From: Allobosea sp. BH3
GTDB lineage: Bacteria > Pseudomonadota > Alphaproteobacteria > Rhizobiales > Beijerinckiaceae
Length of the DNA stretch: 64,000 nucleotides
NCBI RefSeq assembly: GCF_025499465.1
Contig: NZ_JAIMCA010000002.1
Span: 434,001-498,000 of the forward strand
Direction: 5' to 3'
Shown: positions 20,264 through 29,147 of the stretch, in pieces
How positions within the stretch are numbered: position 1 is the first letter of the stretch
Layout: every line of letters begins with the position of its first letter
Made by a program: the position numbers and the translations under genes
The notes under the pieces: generated by a model
What the model was told of the DNA's origin: nothing
The model's input: the letters and a program-made list of their open reading frames with translations, nothing else
Databases searched by the model: none

Positions 20264-21556
20264 TCAAAGATTGAGTCTGATCGTCACGGATCGGCCATGC
20301 GCCTGCAAGCCCTCCGCTTCGGCGAGTTGCGTCGCGGCCGAGGCCAGGGCGCGCAGCCCCTCGGGGCCGCATTTCAGCAGCGAAGTGCGCTTCATGAAGT
20401 CGCCGACGCCCAGCCCCGAAGAGAAGCGGGCCGAGCGCGCCGTGGGCAGGACATGGTTGGGGCCGCCGACATAGTCCCCGATCGCCTCGGGCGTATGGCC
20501 GCCCAGGAAGATCGCCCCGGCATTGCGGATCAGATTGCTCAGGCGCTCGGGCTCTGCGGTCATGATCTCGAGATGCTCGGGCGCGATGCGGTCGACCAGC
20601 GGCACAGCGGCCTCGAGATCGGCCACGAGCAGGATCGCGCCGAAGTCCTGCCAGCTCTTTCCGGCGATCCCGGCGCGCGGCAGCGTCTTCAACTGGGCCT
20701 CGACCGCCTTCTCGACCTCGGCCGCGAGGCCGGCATCGTCCGTCATCAGGATCGACTGGGCGGAGACGTCATGCTCGGCCTGCGCCAGCAAATCGGCGGC
20801 GATCCAGTCGGGATTGGCGGTGCGGTCGGCAATGACCAACACCTCGGAGGGGCCGGCGATCATGTCGATGCCGACCTGGCCGAACACACGGCGCTTGGCG
20901 GCGGCGACATAGGCGTTGCCGGGGCCGACGATCTTGGCGACAGGCGCGATGCTCGCCGTGCCATAGGCCAACGCCGCCACGGCCTGCGCGCCGCCGATGC
21001 GATAGACCTCGTCGACACCGGCAAGACGTGCCGCTGCGAGGACGAGCGGGTTGGTTTCGCCGCGCGGGGTCGGCGCGACCATGACGATGCGCGGCACACC
21101 CGCGACCTTCGCCGGAATCGCGTTCATCAGCACGGAAGACGGGTAGCTCGCAGTGCCCCCCGGCACATAGAGCCCGACGGCCTCGATGGCGCTCCAGCGC
21201 CAGCCGGTCTCGATGCCGGCGGCGTCCTTCACCCAGGAATCGGTCGGCTTCTGACGCTCGTGATAGGCCAGGATGCGGTCGCGCGCGGTTTCCAGCGCCA
21301 TCAGCAGCTCGGCCGAGCAGGCGGCGATGGCCGCGTCGATCTCGGCCTCGCTGACGCGCAGCGTTTCGGGCGTGAGATCCAGCGCATCGAAGCGGCTGGT
21401 ATAGGCGATCAGCGCGGCATCGCCCTTCCCGCGGATTTCGGCGATGATGTCGGCTGCAACACGGTCGACCTCCTCCGAGACCTCGCGCTTGGCGGACAGC
21501 AGCGCCGAAAAGCCTTCCGTGAAGCCTGCATCCCGGTCGTCGAGCCTGATCGGCAT
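20264..21556 (-). CDS. hisD: Histidinol dehydrogenase
   Basis: A 430-residue zinc enzyme catalysing the last two NAD+-dependent oxidations of histidine synthesis (histidinol to histidine). The family signature [20 protein letters not shown] is near residues 225-245, and the catalytic Glu-His pair is in [12 protein letters not shown] at about 325. Other conserved parts are [24 protein letters not shown] and the C-terminal SVTIRL. Length is standard. It lies 37 bases upstream of the UPF0262 gene on the same strand. Other his genes are not in the window. Confidence 0.96.
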   Translation of the reverse strand: MPIRLDDRDAGFTEGFSALLSAKREVSEEVDRVAADIIAEIRGKGDAALIAYTSRFDALDLTPETLRVSEAEIDAAIAACSAELLMALETARDRILAYHERQKPTDSWVKDAAGIETGWRWSAIEAVGLYVPGGTASYPSSVLMNAIPAKVAGVPRIVMVAPTPRGETNPLVLAAARLAGVDEVYRIGGAQAVAALAYGTASIAPVAKIVGPGNAYVAAAKRRVFGQVGIDMIAGPSEVLVIADRTANPDWIAADLLAQAEHDVSAQSILMTDDAGLAAEVEKAVEAQLKTLPRAGIAGKSWQDFGAILLVADLEAAVPLVDRIAPEHLEIMTAEPERLSNLIRNAGAIFLGGHTPEAIGDYVGGPNHVLPTARSARFSSGLGVGDFMKRTSLLKCGPEGLRALASAATQLAEAEGLQAHGRSVTIRLNL

Positions 21557-21610
21557 GGGTGTTCCTCGGATTGGCGACGGCGAGGATTCATCCCCCGCGC
21601 ATCTTCAGCA

Positions 21611-21720
21611 GTCATCCCGGGCGACCGAAGGGAGACCCGGGATCCATGCCGGAACCTTCACAGGAAGCGCTCCGGCATGGATCCCGGATCGGCGCCGCTG
21701 CGCGGCTTGTCCGGGATGAC
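21611..21720. repeat. Nested palindromic repeat (GTCATCCCGG type)
   Basis: Outer arms GTCATCCCGG (21611-21620) and CCGGGATGAC (21711-21720) enclose a second inverted pair, CCGGGATCCATGCCGGA near 21637-21653 and TCCGGCATGGATCCCGG at 21671-21687. The whole 110-base element fills the hisD to DUF2948 gap and would fold into a long cruciform or hairpin. Confidence 0.75.
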
Positions 21721-21774
21721 GGCGCGTTATTAGACGATGGGAGCAGCCGATAGAAGTCGTCGGACGAAAAGCCT

Positions 21775-22221
21775 TCAGCCCTCGTCGGGGTGGCCCGGCG
21801 TGGCCACGGCCTCCCAGACCGGCCCGAGGTCCTTCATCTGGGCCTCGACGCATTCGACCGAGAGGCGGATCGCCGCGCCTTCCGAGAAATGCAGCGTGAC
21901 GTCGCCGGCCGGCTCCTCGCCCTGGTCGAAGGTGATGGCGAGGAGGTTGAGTACCTTGCCGGCATCCTTCGGATCGAGCTTGGCGCTGCGGACATTGAGG
22001 ACGCGGTCGAAATGCAGCGCAGTCAGCCGGCGCCGGCGCTCGCCGTGCTGCGCGCCCTCCCAATCGAAGCGCCGCGCCGCCAGGGCAAAGCGCTTCTCGG
22101 CCGGCAGATAGACGAGATCGACCGCCTTCAGCACCGCATCCTGGAGATGGGCTGAGACGATCGCGAGGTCGTCAGCGTCGAGCGCGATGAGCTTCAGCGG
22201 GTCGGCGGCATCGTCAGACAT
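21775..22221 (-). CDS. DUF2948 family protein
   Basis: A 148-residue soluble protein beginning DPLKLIALDADDLAIVSAHL, then QDAVLKAVDLVYLPAEKRFA and FALAARRFDWEGA, matching the alphaproteobacterial DUF2948 family. No catalytic motif or membrane segment is apparent. It sits between murA and hisD, the position in which it is usually found. The 45-base gap to murA suggests a single transcript; the palindrome downstream may attenuate expression of hisD. The function is unknown. Confidence 0.88.
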   Translation of the reverse strand: MSDDAADPLKLIALDADDLAIVSAHLQDAVLKAVDLVYLPAEKRFALAARRFDWEGAQHGERRRRLTALHFDRVLNVRSAKLDPKDAGKVLNLLAITFDQGEEPAGDVTLHFSEGAAIRLSVECVEAQMKDLGPVWEAVATPGHPDEG

Positions 22222-22266
22222 GGCACTGTTCTGGCGAGACGCCCCGAGAAAATCAACCGTCCAGAA

Positions 22267-23556
22267 TCAACCGCTGATGCGCTCCACCACCGCCCCGCAG
22301 CGCGAAAGCTTGGCTTCCAGCGCCTCGAAGCCACGATCGAGATGGTAGACGCGGTTGATGGTGGTGTCGCCTTCGGCGGCGAGACCGCCGATGACGAGCG
22401 AGACCGAGGCGCGCAGATCGGTCGCCATGACAGGCGCGCCGGTGAGCTTCGGCACGCCCTCGACATGGGCGACATCGCCGTCCAGCCGGATCTTCGCGCC
22501 GAGCCGGGCGAGTTCCTGCACATGCATGAAACGGTTCTCAAAGATGGTCTCGCGGATACGCGAGGTGCCCTTCGCCCTGGTCATCAGCGCCATGAACTGC
22601 GCCTGCAGATCCGTCGGAAAACCCGGGAAAGGCGAGGTGTCGACATCGACCGCCTCGATGCCGTGGCCGTTGCGGCGCACGCGGACGCCCTCGTTCGTGG
22701 TGCTGATCTCGACACCGGCCTTGACCAGCGTGTCCAGCGCTTCCTGCAGCAGCTCGGGGCGGGCACCCTCGAGCATGACGTCGCCGCCGGCCATGGCGAC
22801 CGCCATCGCATAGGTGCCGGTCTCGATCCGGTCCGGCAGCACGGCGTGATGCGCGCCGCCGAGACGCGAAACGCCGGTGACGACGATGCGCGAGGTGCCG
22901 GCGCCCTCGATCTTCGCGCCCATCTTGACGAGGCAGGCGGCGAGGTCCGTGACTTCGGGCTCGCGAGCGGCGTTCTCGATCACGGTCGTGCCCTGGGCGA
23001 GGACAGCGGCCATCAGGGCGGTGTGCGTGCCGCCGACCGTGACCTTCGGGAAGACGATCTGGCCGCCCTTGAGGCCCTTGGGCGCGCGCGCCAGCGCATA
23101 GCCGTTCTCGATCACGATCTCGGCGCCGAGCTTCTCCAGCGCCATCAGCAGCAGATCGACCGGGCGGGTGCCGATGGCGCAGCCGCCGGGCAGCGAAACC
23201 TTGGCCTCGCCCATCCGCGCCAGGATCGGCGCAATGACCCAGAAGCTCGCGCGCATGGTCGAGACCAGCTCGTAGGGCGCGCAGGTATCGACGATCTGGC
23301 GTGCGGTCAGCGCCATGGTCTGGCCCGTCTCGGCCGACTGGCCGATGCGTTTGCCGGCGACGGTGCGGTCGACGCCGTGGTTCGACAGGATGCGCGAGAG
23401 CGCCGTGACGTCGGAAAGGCGCGGGACGTTGGTCAGCGTCAACGTCTCGTCCGTCAGCAGGCTCGCGATCATCAGCGGCAGCGCGGCGTTCTTCGCCCCG
23501 GAGATCGGAATCGCGCCATTGAGGCTCTGGCCGCCGGTGATGCGGATCTTGTCCAT
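22267..23556 (-). CDS. murA: UDP-N-acetylglucosamine 1-carboxyvinyltransferase
   Basis: A 429-residue EPSP-synthase-fold enzyme that transfers enolpyruvate from PEP to UDP-GlcNAc, the first committed step of peptidoglycan synthesis in the cytoplasm. Visible are the N-terminal [20 protein letters not shown], the catalytic cysteine in [15 protein letters not shown] at about residue 118 (the cysteine form, the usual fosfomycin target), and [16 protein letters not shown] near 305. ATG at 23556 (MDKIRITGG) is the conserved start; the frame extends upstream without homology. Confidence 0.96.
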   Translation of the reverse strand: MDKIRITGGQSLNGAIPISGAKNAALPLMIASLLTDETLTLTNVPRLSDVTALSRILSNHGVDRTVAGKRIGQSAETGQTMALTARQIVDTCAPYELVSTMRASFWVIAPILARMGEAKVSLPGGCAIGTRPVDLLLMALEKLGAEIVIENGYALARAPKGLKGGQIVFPKVTVGGTHTALMAAVLAQGTTVIENAAREPEVTDLAACLVKMGAKIEGAGTSRIVVTGVSRLGGAHHAVLPDRIETGTYAMAVAMAGGDVMLEGARPELLQEALDTLVKAGVEISTTNEGVRVRRNGHGIEAVDVDTSPFPGFPTDLQAQFMALMTRAKGTSRIRETIFENRFMHVQELARLGAKIRLDGDVAHVEGVPKLTGAPVMATDLRASVSLVIGGLAAEGDTTINRVYHLDRGFEALEAKLSRCGAVVERISG

Positions 23557-23614
23557 CTTCAGGTCCTGCTCGACCACCCGGCGCAGAGCCGGCGGCCCAT
23601 GAAACAAAGGGAAA

Positions 23615-23776
23615 TCAGGACCGGGGAGGATCGGCCTGAGGGGACGTCGCCGGCTCCTGCGCTTTCGCCTCTTCCGAGCGGCGAGCGCGAGCCTGGGCCT
23701 TGCGGCGCTTCAGGTTCTCGCGGAGCGCGGCGGCTAGGCGCGCCTGCTTCTCGTCCTCGGCTGTCTGGCGAGTCAC
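23615..23776 (-). CDS. Small basic protein upstream of murA
   Basis: A 53-residue, highly charged helical protein ([20 protein letters not shown], then [15 protein letters not shown]). Very similar short proteins ([18 protein letters not shown]) occur upstream of murA in rhizobia by my recollection. The start is a GTG at 23776, preceded by GAGCTG. There are no cysteines and no membrane segment. The function is unknown; nucleic-acid or ribosome binding would be a guess from charge alone. Confidence 0.6.
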   Translation of the reverse strand: MTRQTAEDEKQARLAAALRENLKRRKAQARARRSEEAKAQEPATSPQADPPRS

Positions 23777-24162
23777 GGCATCAGCTCGACATCGGTGTTG
23801 AACGCTGGGAACGCGGCGAATTCGGGGCGCGGTATCGTTAGCGGCAGGACCAGCCCGCGACAAGCGTTCCGGACCGACGCACAGCCACTCCCTGCGCACC
23901 CCAGCGGCATGATCAGCACGCGCGGCCGGAGAATATCATGTCGTTTCGGCCGCTTCTCTTCGGCGATTTATGTCGCAGCACGCACTCATCTTGAAATCTT
24001 CAGAAAAATCACACTGCGCGCTGCACGACTGGCGAGATTGCTTCGATGCGCAATCGATGAAAACAGATTAAGGCTGTTAACCATTTCCGGCAGAACTCGT
24101 TTACAACTTGTTAAGCTTGTTTACCCTGCCGGTGTCGATGCGTTGCGTTGCGGAGTAGCGAG
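23777..24162. promoter_or_regulatory. 386-base intergenic region with AT-rich promoter of the RpfF-like gene
   Basis: No supported gene lies here. From about 23980 to 24130 the composition shifts to AT-rich, with repeated TTAA words, including TTAACCAT at 24077-24084 (a CtrA-like half-site) and a TTGTTAA/TTGTTTA direct repeat at about 24108-24123. This is the likely promoter of the signalling block that starts at 24163 and also holds the start region of the small murA-linked gene. Confidence 0.45.
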
Positions 24163-25104
24163 ATGTTGCAGTCGCTTACGAGCAGAGCCGAGCTCATAGC
24201 CCCGGCCCTTCAGGAGAGCTGCGAGGTCATCGACGCGATCCGCTACAAGGCCGGCTTCCTGCCGGAGGTGGAGCTCGCCTATGAGCGGGAGATCCAGACG
24301 CTCTGGGTCACGATCCGGCCGGAGCTGAAGCCGGTCTTCACGCTGCAGCTGCTCGACAGCCTGGTTAAGATCCAGAGCGCGATCGTCGCGCTGTGGGGCG
24401 CGCCGGACCAGTATCACCGCGCTCCGGTTCGCTTCCTGGCCTTCCGCGGCGCCGGCCCGTTCTTCACGCTCGGCGGCGATCTGGACTTCTACCTGGACTG
24501 CCTGGCGAAGAACGACCGGGCCGCGCTCGCCGAATATGCGCGGCTCTCGGCGGAAGGGGCGATCTGGAACTCGAACGGCCTGAACGGGCTGGTGGTCACG
24601 CTGTCGACCATCCATGCCAAGGCGATCGGCGGCGGCATCGACGCGCCGCGCTCCTGCAACGTGATGATCGCCGAGGAGCAGGCCTCGTTCGTCTACCCCG
24701 AGATCAAGTTCAACCACTTCCCGATCACGGCAGTCGCGATCCTTTCGCGGCGGATGGGGCAGCGCGCGGCCGAGCAGATGCTGCTCTCCGGCGAGGACAT
24801 GAGCGCAAGCGCGTTCATGGCGGCGGGCGCTCTCGACGCCGTGGTGCCGACCGGGACGGGCGAGGCCTGGATCCGCAAGTATTGCGCGGACTCACTGCCG
24901 AGCCATGCCGCCCGGACGGCGCTGTTCTCCGCCTTCAACCGCCGCTCGGGCGACCTGAGGGAGGAGCTCTCCCATCTCGGCCAGATCTGGACGGACTGCA
25001 TGCTGCGCCTGACGCCGAGCGCGATCTCGAAGCTGCAGCGCATCGCGCAGACGCAGGACCGGATGCTGTCGCGCGTCTACCAGCGGCATCTGGCCGCCGT
25101 TTGA
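24163..25104 (+). CDS. RpfF-like enoyl-CoA hydratase family protein (putative DSF synthase)
   Basis: A 313-residue crotonase-fold protein resembling RpfF, the synthase that makes cis-2-unsaturated fatty-acid signals of the DSF family from acyl-ACP. RpfF-like features are FFTLGGDLDFYLDCLAKNDR, the oxyanion region AIGGGIDAPRSCNVMIAEE and FVYPEIKFNHFP, and a matching C-terminal helical region (WTDCMLRLTPSAISKLQRI). Of the two catalytic glutamates of RpfF, the second (PEI) is kept and the first is aspartate (GGGID for GGGFE), so activity is uncertain. ATG at 24163 follows CGGAGTAGCGAG. The next gene encodes a c-di-GMP enzyme. Confidence 0.8.
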   Translation: MLQSLTSRAELIAPALQESCEVIDAIRYKAGFLPEVELAYEREIQTLWVTIRPELKPVFTLQLLDSLVKIQSAIVALWGAPDQYHRAPVRFLAFRGAGPFFTLGGDLDFYLDCLAKNDRAALAEYARLSAEGAIWNSNGLNGLVVTLSTIHAKAIGGGIDAPRSCNVMIAEEQASFVYPEIKFNHFPITAVAILSRRMGQRAAEQMLLSGEDMSASAFMAAGALDAVVPTGTGEAWIRKYCADSLPSHAARTALFSAFNRRSGDLREELSHLGQIWTDCMLRLTPSAISKLQRIAQTQDRMLSRVYQRHLAAV

Positions 25105-25112
25105 GCCTGTTC

Positions 25113-25152
25113 TAGGGCGATATTTCCGAATTGATGGGCAAAATCCGCCCTA
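25113..25152. promoter_or_regulatory. Inverted repeat between the RpfF-like and GGDEF-EAL genes
   Basis: TAGGGCG (25113-25119) and CGCCCTA (25146-25152) are perfect arms separated by 26 AT-rich bases. It may be a weak terminator for the RpfF-like gene or an operator for the GGDEF-EAL gene that starts 126 bases later. The sequence alone does not decide. Confidence 0.3.
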
Positions 25153-25277
25153 TATTCAGAAAAACTGTGACGAGGCCATACGAAGCATTTACCTCTGACG
25201 CCTTAAAAACCTCCGCATGATAGGCGACATCCGGACATCGCCCATCGCACCGCAGAGAGCGGCAAAGGCAGGAGTGT

Positions 25278-27608
25278 ATGGCAGGCGCGCTCAAGCGACT
25301 GATGGCGGCTGGCGGGCGCGACCGGGGCGGTGACGTCGACCTGGCTGGCTATACGCTGCTGGTCTCGTCGCTGTTCTCCTCGCCGGCCTCGATCATTCCT
25401 GGCGGCATCGCGGGTATCCTGACGCCTTTCCTGTGCTGGCTTTCGACCGGCATGGACATCTTCATGACCCTCACCATCGTCGTGACGGTGGTGGTGGTTC
25501 TGCGGGTGATGACCGTCGTCGCCTATCGGCGGCTCAGCCATGCCAATGACAGCTATGCGCAGACGCGCCGGTGGGACCGCGACTACTTCATCGGCGCGAC
25601 GGTATTCAGCGCGGTGCTGGGCTACAGCTGCTATGTCGCGCTGGTCCAGACCGACGACCCGGCCGCGCATATCACCTCGGTCGCGTCCACGATCGCGCTG
25701 GCGTCCGGCTATGTCGCGCGCAATGCCGGCCGGCCGAAATTCGTCGCCGTGCAGCTGATGATGTTCTGCGTCCCGATGGCGATCGGCCTGATCGGAGCCC
25801 ACAACCCGTATTATCGCTACATCGGCTATTTCGCCTTCCTCTATCTCGCCGCCAACATCGCGATCACCAACTCGCTGCACCGCAACCTGCTGGCGCTTAG
25901 CGACGCGACCAAGCAATCGAAGGCGCTCGCCTCGGCCCTGCACTCCCAGAACCTGACGCTCGACGCCGCGCTGAATACGATGATCGACGGGCTGGCGATG
26001 TTCGACGCCAACCTGAAGCTTGCTGTCGCCAACGCCCCGCACAGCAGCCTCTACGGCCTGCCCGAGACCCTCTCCCTGCCCGGCACGCCGATGACCGCGA
26101 TCGCCCGCTTCCTCGTCGAGCGGCAGGTGATCAGCAAGGAGCAGCTGCACGATCTGCGCGGGGGGCTGGACACGGTGCAGAAGACGCAGACCGCGGCGAG
26201 CCGCGAGGTGGTGACCCGCAGCGGGCTCGTGCTGGTCGTCACCTTCGCTCCGGCGGCCGAAGGCGGCATCCTGATGCTGACGGAGGACGCGACGGAGCGG
26301 AAGGCGACGGAGGCCCGCATCGAGCAGATGGCCCGGTTCGACGAACTCACCGGCCTCGCCAACCGCTTCGAGTACAATGCCCAGATCAGGGAAGCCTTCG
26401 CCCGGCTGGAGCGCACGGGCGAGGCCTTCGCGCTGTTCTATGTCGATCTCGACGGCTTCAAGCAGGTCAATGACAGCCTGGGCCATGATGTCGGCGACCA
26501 GGTGCTGATGGAGACGGCAAGCCGGCTGCGCAGCGCGATCCGCGCCAACGACCTGCTGGCGCGCTTCGGCGGCGACGAGTTCCTGGCGATCCTGCCTTCG
26601 GCCGACCACGCCATCGTCACAGCCATCGCGCAGCGCATGATCAACGCGATGACGCGCGTCTTCGATGTCGACGGGAAGACCGTCTATGTCACCGCCAGCA
26701 TCGGCATCGCCATGGCGCCGAGCGACGGCCGGAGGCCCGCGGACCTGCTGCGCCATGCCGACACCGCGCTCTACAAGGCCAAGGCGGCCGGCCGCAACAC
26801 GCTGATGTTCTTCAACCCGGCCATGGCCGAGGAGATGCTGGAGCGGCATGAGCTCGAGGTCGCTCTGCGCGAGGCCTTCGCCAACGGTTCGCTCGAGCTC
26901 TACTACCAGCCGATTGTCGACCTGAAGACGCAGGAGATCATCTCCCGCGAGGCGCTGATGCGCTGGGCCCACCCGACGCGCGGCATGGTGCCGGCCGGCG
27001 TCTTCATCCCGATCGCCGAGCAATCCGGCCTGATCGGCATGATGGGCGACTGGGCGATCCGGCAGGCTTGCAAGGATGCTGCCGGCTGGGAGCCGAATGT
27101 CGGGCTCTCGGTGAACGTCTCGCCGCTGCAGTTCCGCGAACCAAGGCGAATCGTCGAGACCGTGAAGGAAGCGCTGCTCGCCTCCGGGCTTGAATCGCGG
27201 CGCCTCATGCTCGAAGTGACGGAATCGCTGCTGATCGAGGACAACAAGCTGACGCTCCAGGTGCTCGACGACCTCCGGGCGCTTGGCGTGACCTTCGCGC
27301 TGGACGATTTCGGCACCGGATATTCCTCGCTCGCCTATCTCTCCACATACCCCTTCGCGCAGGTGAAGATCGACCAGAGCTTCGCCCGCGAGGTCCATAC
27401 CAACGAGGCGCCGAAAGCGGTCATCGAGGCGGTCTGCCAGCTCGCCCGCCGCCTGCAGATGACCGTCGTGGTGGAAGGCATCGAAACCGAGCAGCAGCGG
27501 ATCGCCGTCCAGCTCCTCGGCGCGCACCGGGCGCAGGGCTTCCTGTTCGGCCGGCCGGAACCGCTGGCGGTCATCAAGGCCCGCGGCGGCAACCGCAGCG
27601 TCGCCTGA
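25278..27608 (+). CDS. Membrane GGDEF-EAL c-di-GMP signalling protein
   Basis: A 776-residue protein. Five or six membrane helices (about residues 28-205) are followed by a coiled coil and a PAS-like domain (ALNTMIDGLAMFDANLKLAVAN, about 225-340). The diguanylate cyclase domain (about 350-510) keeps the active site RFGGDEFLAILP, and the phosphodiesterase domain (about 525-770) keeps EALMRW and DDFGTGYSSLAYL. Both catalytic motifs look intact, so it could make or break c-di-GMP depending on the membrane or PAS signal. It lies downstream of the RpfF-like gene, recalling the rpfF-rpfR pairing in Burkholderia, though RpfR has a different sensor. Confidence 0.92.
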   Translation: MAGALKRLMAAGGRDRGGDVDLAGYTLLVSSLFSSPASIIPGGIAGILTPFLCWLSTGMDIFMTLTIVVTVVVVLRVMTVVAYRRLSHANDSYAQTRRWDRDYFIGATVFSAVLGYSCYVALVQTDDPAAHITSVASTIALASGYVARNAGRPKFVAVQLMMFCVPMAIGLIGAHNPYYRYIGYFAFLYLAANIAITNSLHRNLLALSDATKQSKALASALHSQNLTLDAALNTMIDGLAMFDANLKLAVANAPHSSLYGLPETLSLPGTPMTAIARFLVERQVISKEQLHDLRGGLDTVQKTQTAASREVVTRSGLVLVVTFAPAAEGGILMLTEDATERKATEARIEQMARFDELTGLANRFEYNAQIREAFARLERTGEAFALFYVDLDGFKQVNDSLGHDVGDQVLMETASRLRSAIRANDLLARFGGDEFLAILPSADHAIVTAIAQRMINAMTRVFDVDGKTVYVTASIGIAMAPSDGRRPADLLRHADTALYKAKAAGRNTLMFFNPAMAEEMLERHELEVALREAFANGSLELYYQPIVDLKTQEIISREALMRWAHPTRGMVPAGVFIPIAEQSGLIGMMGDWAIRQACKDAAGWEPNVGLSVNVSPLQFREPRRIVETVKEALLASGLESRRLMLEVTESLLIEDNKLTLQVLDDLRALGVTFALDDFGTGYSSLAYLSTYPFAQVKIDQSFAREVHTNEAPKAVIEAVCQLARRLQMTVVVEGIETEQQRIAVQLLGAHRAQGFLFGRPEPLAVIKARGGNRSVA

Positions 27609-27708
27609 GAGGCGCACAGGGTTTTTGCACGGCAGCCGTGCAGCGGCCTTGATTCCGCCCGCTCGACGACGCATCTGCGATGAAGGCGGCAGCGAAGCAG
27701 GACTTTAC

Positions 27709-29136
27709 GTGAGCGAGGGCACGGCCAAAACGGCACCACCTGCCGCGTTGACACCCGACATCTGCGTCATCGGCGCGGGCGCGAACGGCATTGCGGTGGC
27801 GACTGCCGCCGCGGCCTTCGGCGTATCGGTCGTGCTGGTCGAACGCGGCGAGACAGGCGGCAGCAGAGCGCCGCTTGCCGCCAGAACGCTGATCGAGGCC
27901 GCTGCCCTGGCGCAGACGATGCGGAAGGGCGGAGCGCCTGCCCTGCCCGCGCCTTTCCATGACCATGTCCGCCGTGTGCTGTCGGCCGAGGCCATCGACA
28001 CGACCGAGGAGCGGCTGAAGGCCCTTGGGATCGTGATCGTCCGCGGCACGGCACGCTTTTCCAGCCGCAGCACCGTCATGGTCGGCGACCAGGCGATCAA
28101 GGCGCGGCGCTTCGTCATCGCGACCGGCGGCCGGCCGGCAGCCCCGGACCTGCCAGGCCTCGATTCCGTATCCGTGCTCTCCGAGGACGACCTGGCGGGG
28201 CTGACCCGCCTGCCGGAGCGCCCCATCGTGCTGGGCGGCGACGGCATGGCCACCGCCCTGGCGCAGGCGATGCAGCGCCTCGGCAGCACGGTGTCGCTCG
28301 TCGCGCCCGAAGGGCTGATGCCTGAGCACGATGCCGAGGCGGTCAACATCACGCGCCGCCGCCTGTTGCGCGAAGGGCTTGCGATCCATGAAGGTCATGG
28401 GCCGCTGCGGGCTGAGCGCTCCCGCACGGGCCTGCGGCTCGTCCTCTCCACGCCCGAAGGCGAGAAGGTGGTCAAGGGCTCGCAGCTCTTCATCGCCGCG
28501 CCCCGTCGGCCGGAGATCGGAGGACTCGAACTCGATCTTGCCGGAATTCGCCACGACGCCACGGGCATCCTCGTCGACAAAAGCCTCCGGACTGCCAATC
28601 GCCGCGTCTATGCGCTGGGCGGCTGCGCGGGTGGCGTCGGGGCCGCTGCCTCCGGCCAGGCTGGCGACGACCATGTCGGGCTGATCCTGCGCAGCATCCT
28701 GTTCCGCCAGCCGGTGCGGATCGATCCCGCGAGCTATCCGCGCATCGCTCCGTGCCAGCCGGAGATCGCCGCGATCGGCCTGTCCGAAGATGCCGCCCGG
28801 GCCAAGGCCGGTACGATCCGCGTGCTGCGCTGGCCTTTCGCCGAGATCGCGGGAGCGCGCATGGCCGGTGAGGCCGACGGCTTCATCAAGCTCGTTACCG
28901 ATGCGAAGGGCCGCCTGCTGGGCGTCACCATCGTCGCGGAGGGCGCGGGCGAACTGATCGCGCCCTGGTGCGTGGCCGTCAAAGCCGGGATCGACGCCGC
29001 CGCGATGGCCGGCATCGCCATGCCCGCGCTCGGCCGCTCGCAGGCCTCGCGCCGGGTGGCCCTCTCCTTCCATGCCTCGACAGCCGCGAGCCCCCGCATC
29101 CGCCGCCTGATCGGCTTTCTGCGCCGTTTCGGCTAA
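27709..29136 (+). CDS. Dihydrolipoamide-dehydrogenase-like flavoprotein lacking the redox cysteines
   Basis: A 475-residue protein with the fold of pyridine nucleotide-disulphide oxidoreductases: FAD motif ICVIGAGANGIAVATAAAAF (about residues 18-37), ATGGRPAAPDLPG, an NAD-binding region (RPIVLGGDGMATALAQAMQR), a second FAD contact (VYALGGCAGG) and a C-terminal interface domain. The disulphide segment, normally GGTCLNVGCIPSK, reads GETGGSRAPLAARTL, with no cysteine. It should therefore be unable to do dithiol chemistry. The GTG start at 27709 has AGCAGGA upstream. It ends 11 bases before a histidine kinase gene, so a sensory or electron-transfer role is possible. Confidence 0.82.
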   Translation: MSEGTAKTAPPAALTPDICVIGAGANGIAVATAAAAFGVSVVLVERGETGGSRAPLAARTLIEAAALAQTMRKGGAPALPAPFHDHVRRVLSAEAIDTTEERLKALGIVIVRGTARFSSRSTVMVGDQAIKARRFVIATGGRPAAPDLPGLDSVSVLSEDDLAGLTRLPERPIVLGGDGMATALAQAMQRLGSTVSLVAPEGLMPEHDAEAVNITRRRLLREGLAIHEGHGPLRAERSRTGLRLVLSTPEGEKVVKGSQLFIAAPRRPEIGGLELDLAGIRHDATGILVDKSLRTANRRVYALGGCAGGVGAAASGQAGDDHVGLILRSILFRQPVRIDPASYPRIAPCQPEIAAIGLSEDAARAKAGTIRVLRWPFAEIAGARMAGEADGFIKLVTDAKGRLLGVTIVAEGAGELIAPWCVAVKAGIDAAAMAGIAMPALGRSQASRRVALSFHASTAASPRIRRLIGFLRRFG

Positions 29137-29147
29137 GATCGCGGGCG

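Noticed and set aside
22342..23841. 499-codon plus-strand frame antisense to murA
   Set aside because: Arg/Asp/Ala-rich low-complexity translation typical of GC shadow frames; murA on the other strand has full family motifs.
25203..27674. 823-codon minus-strand frame antisense to the GGDEF-EAL gene
   Set aside because: No domain or motif is visible, and composition is that of a shadow frame; the plus-strand gene has intact catalytic sites.
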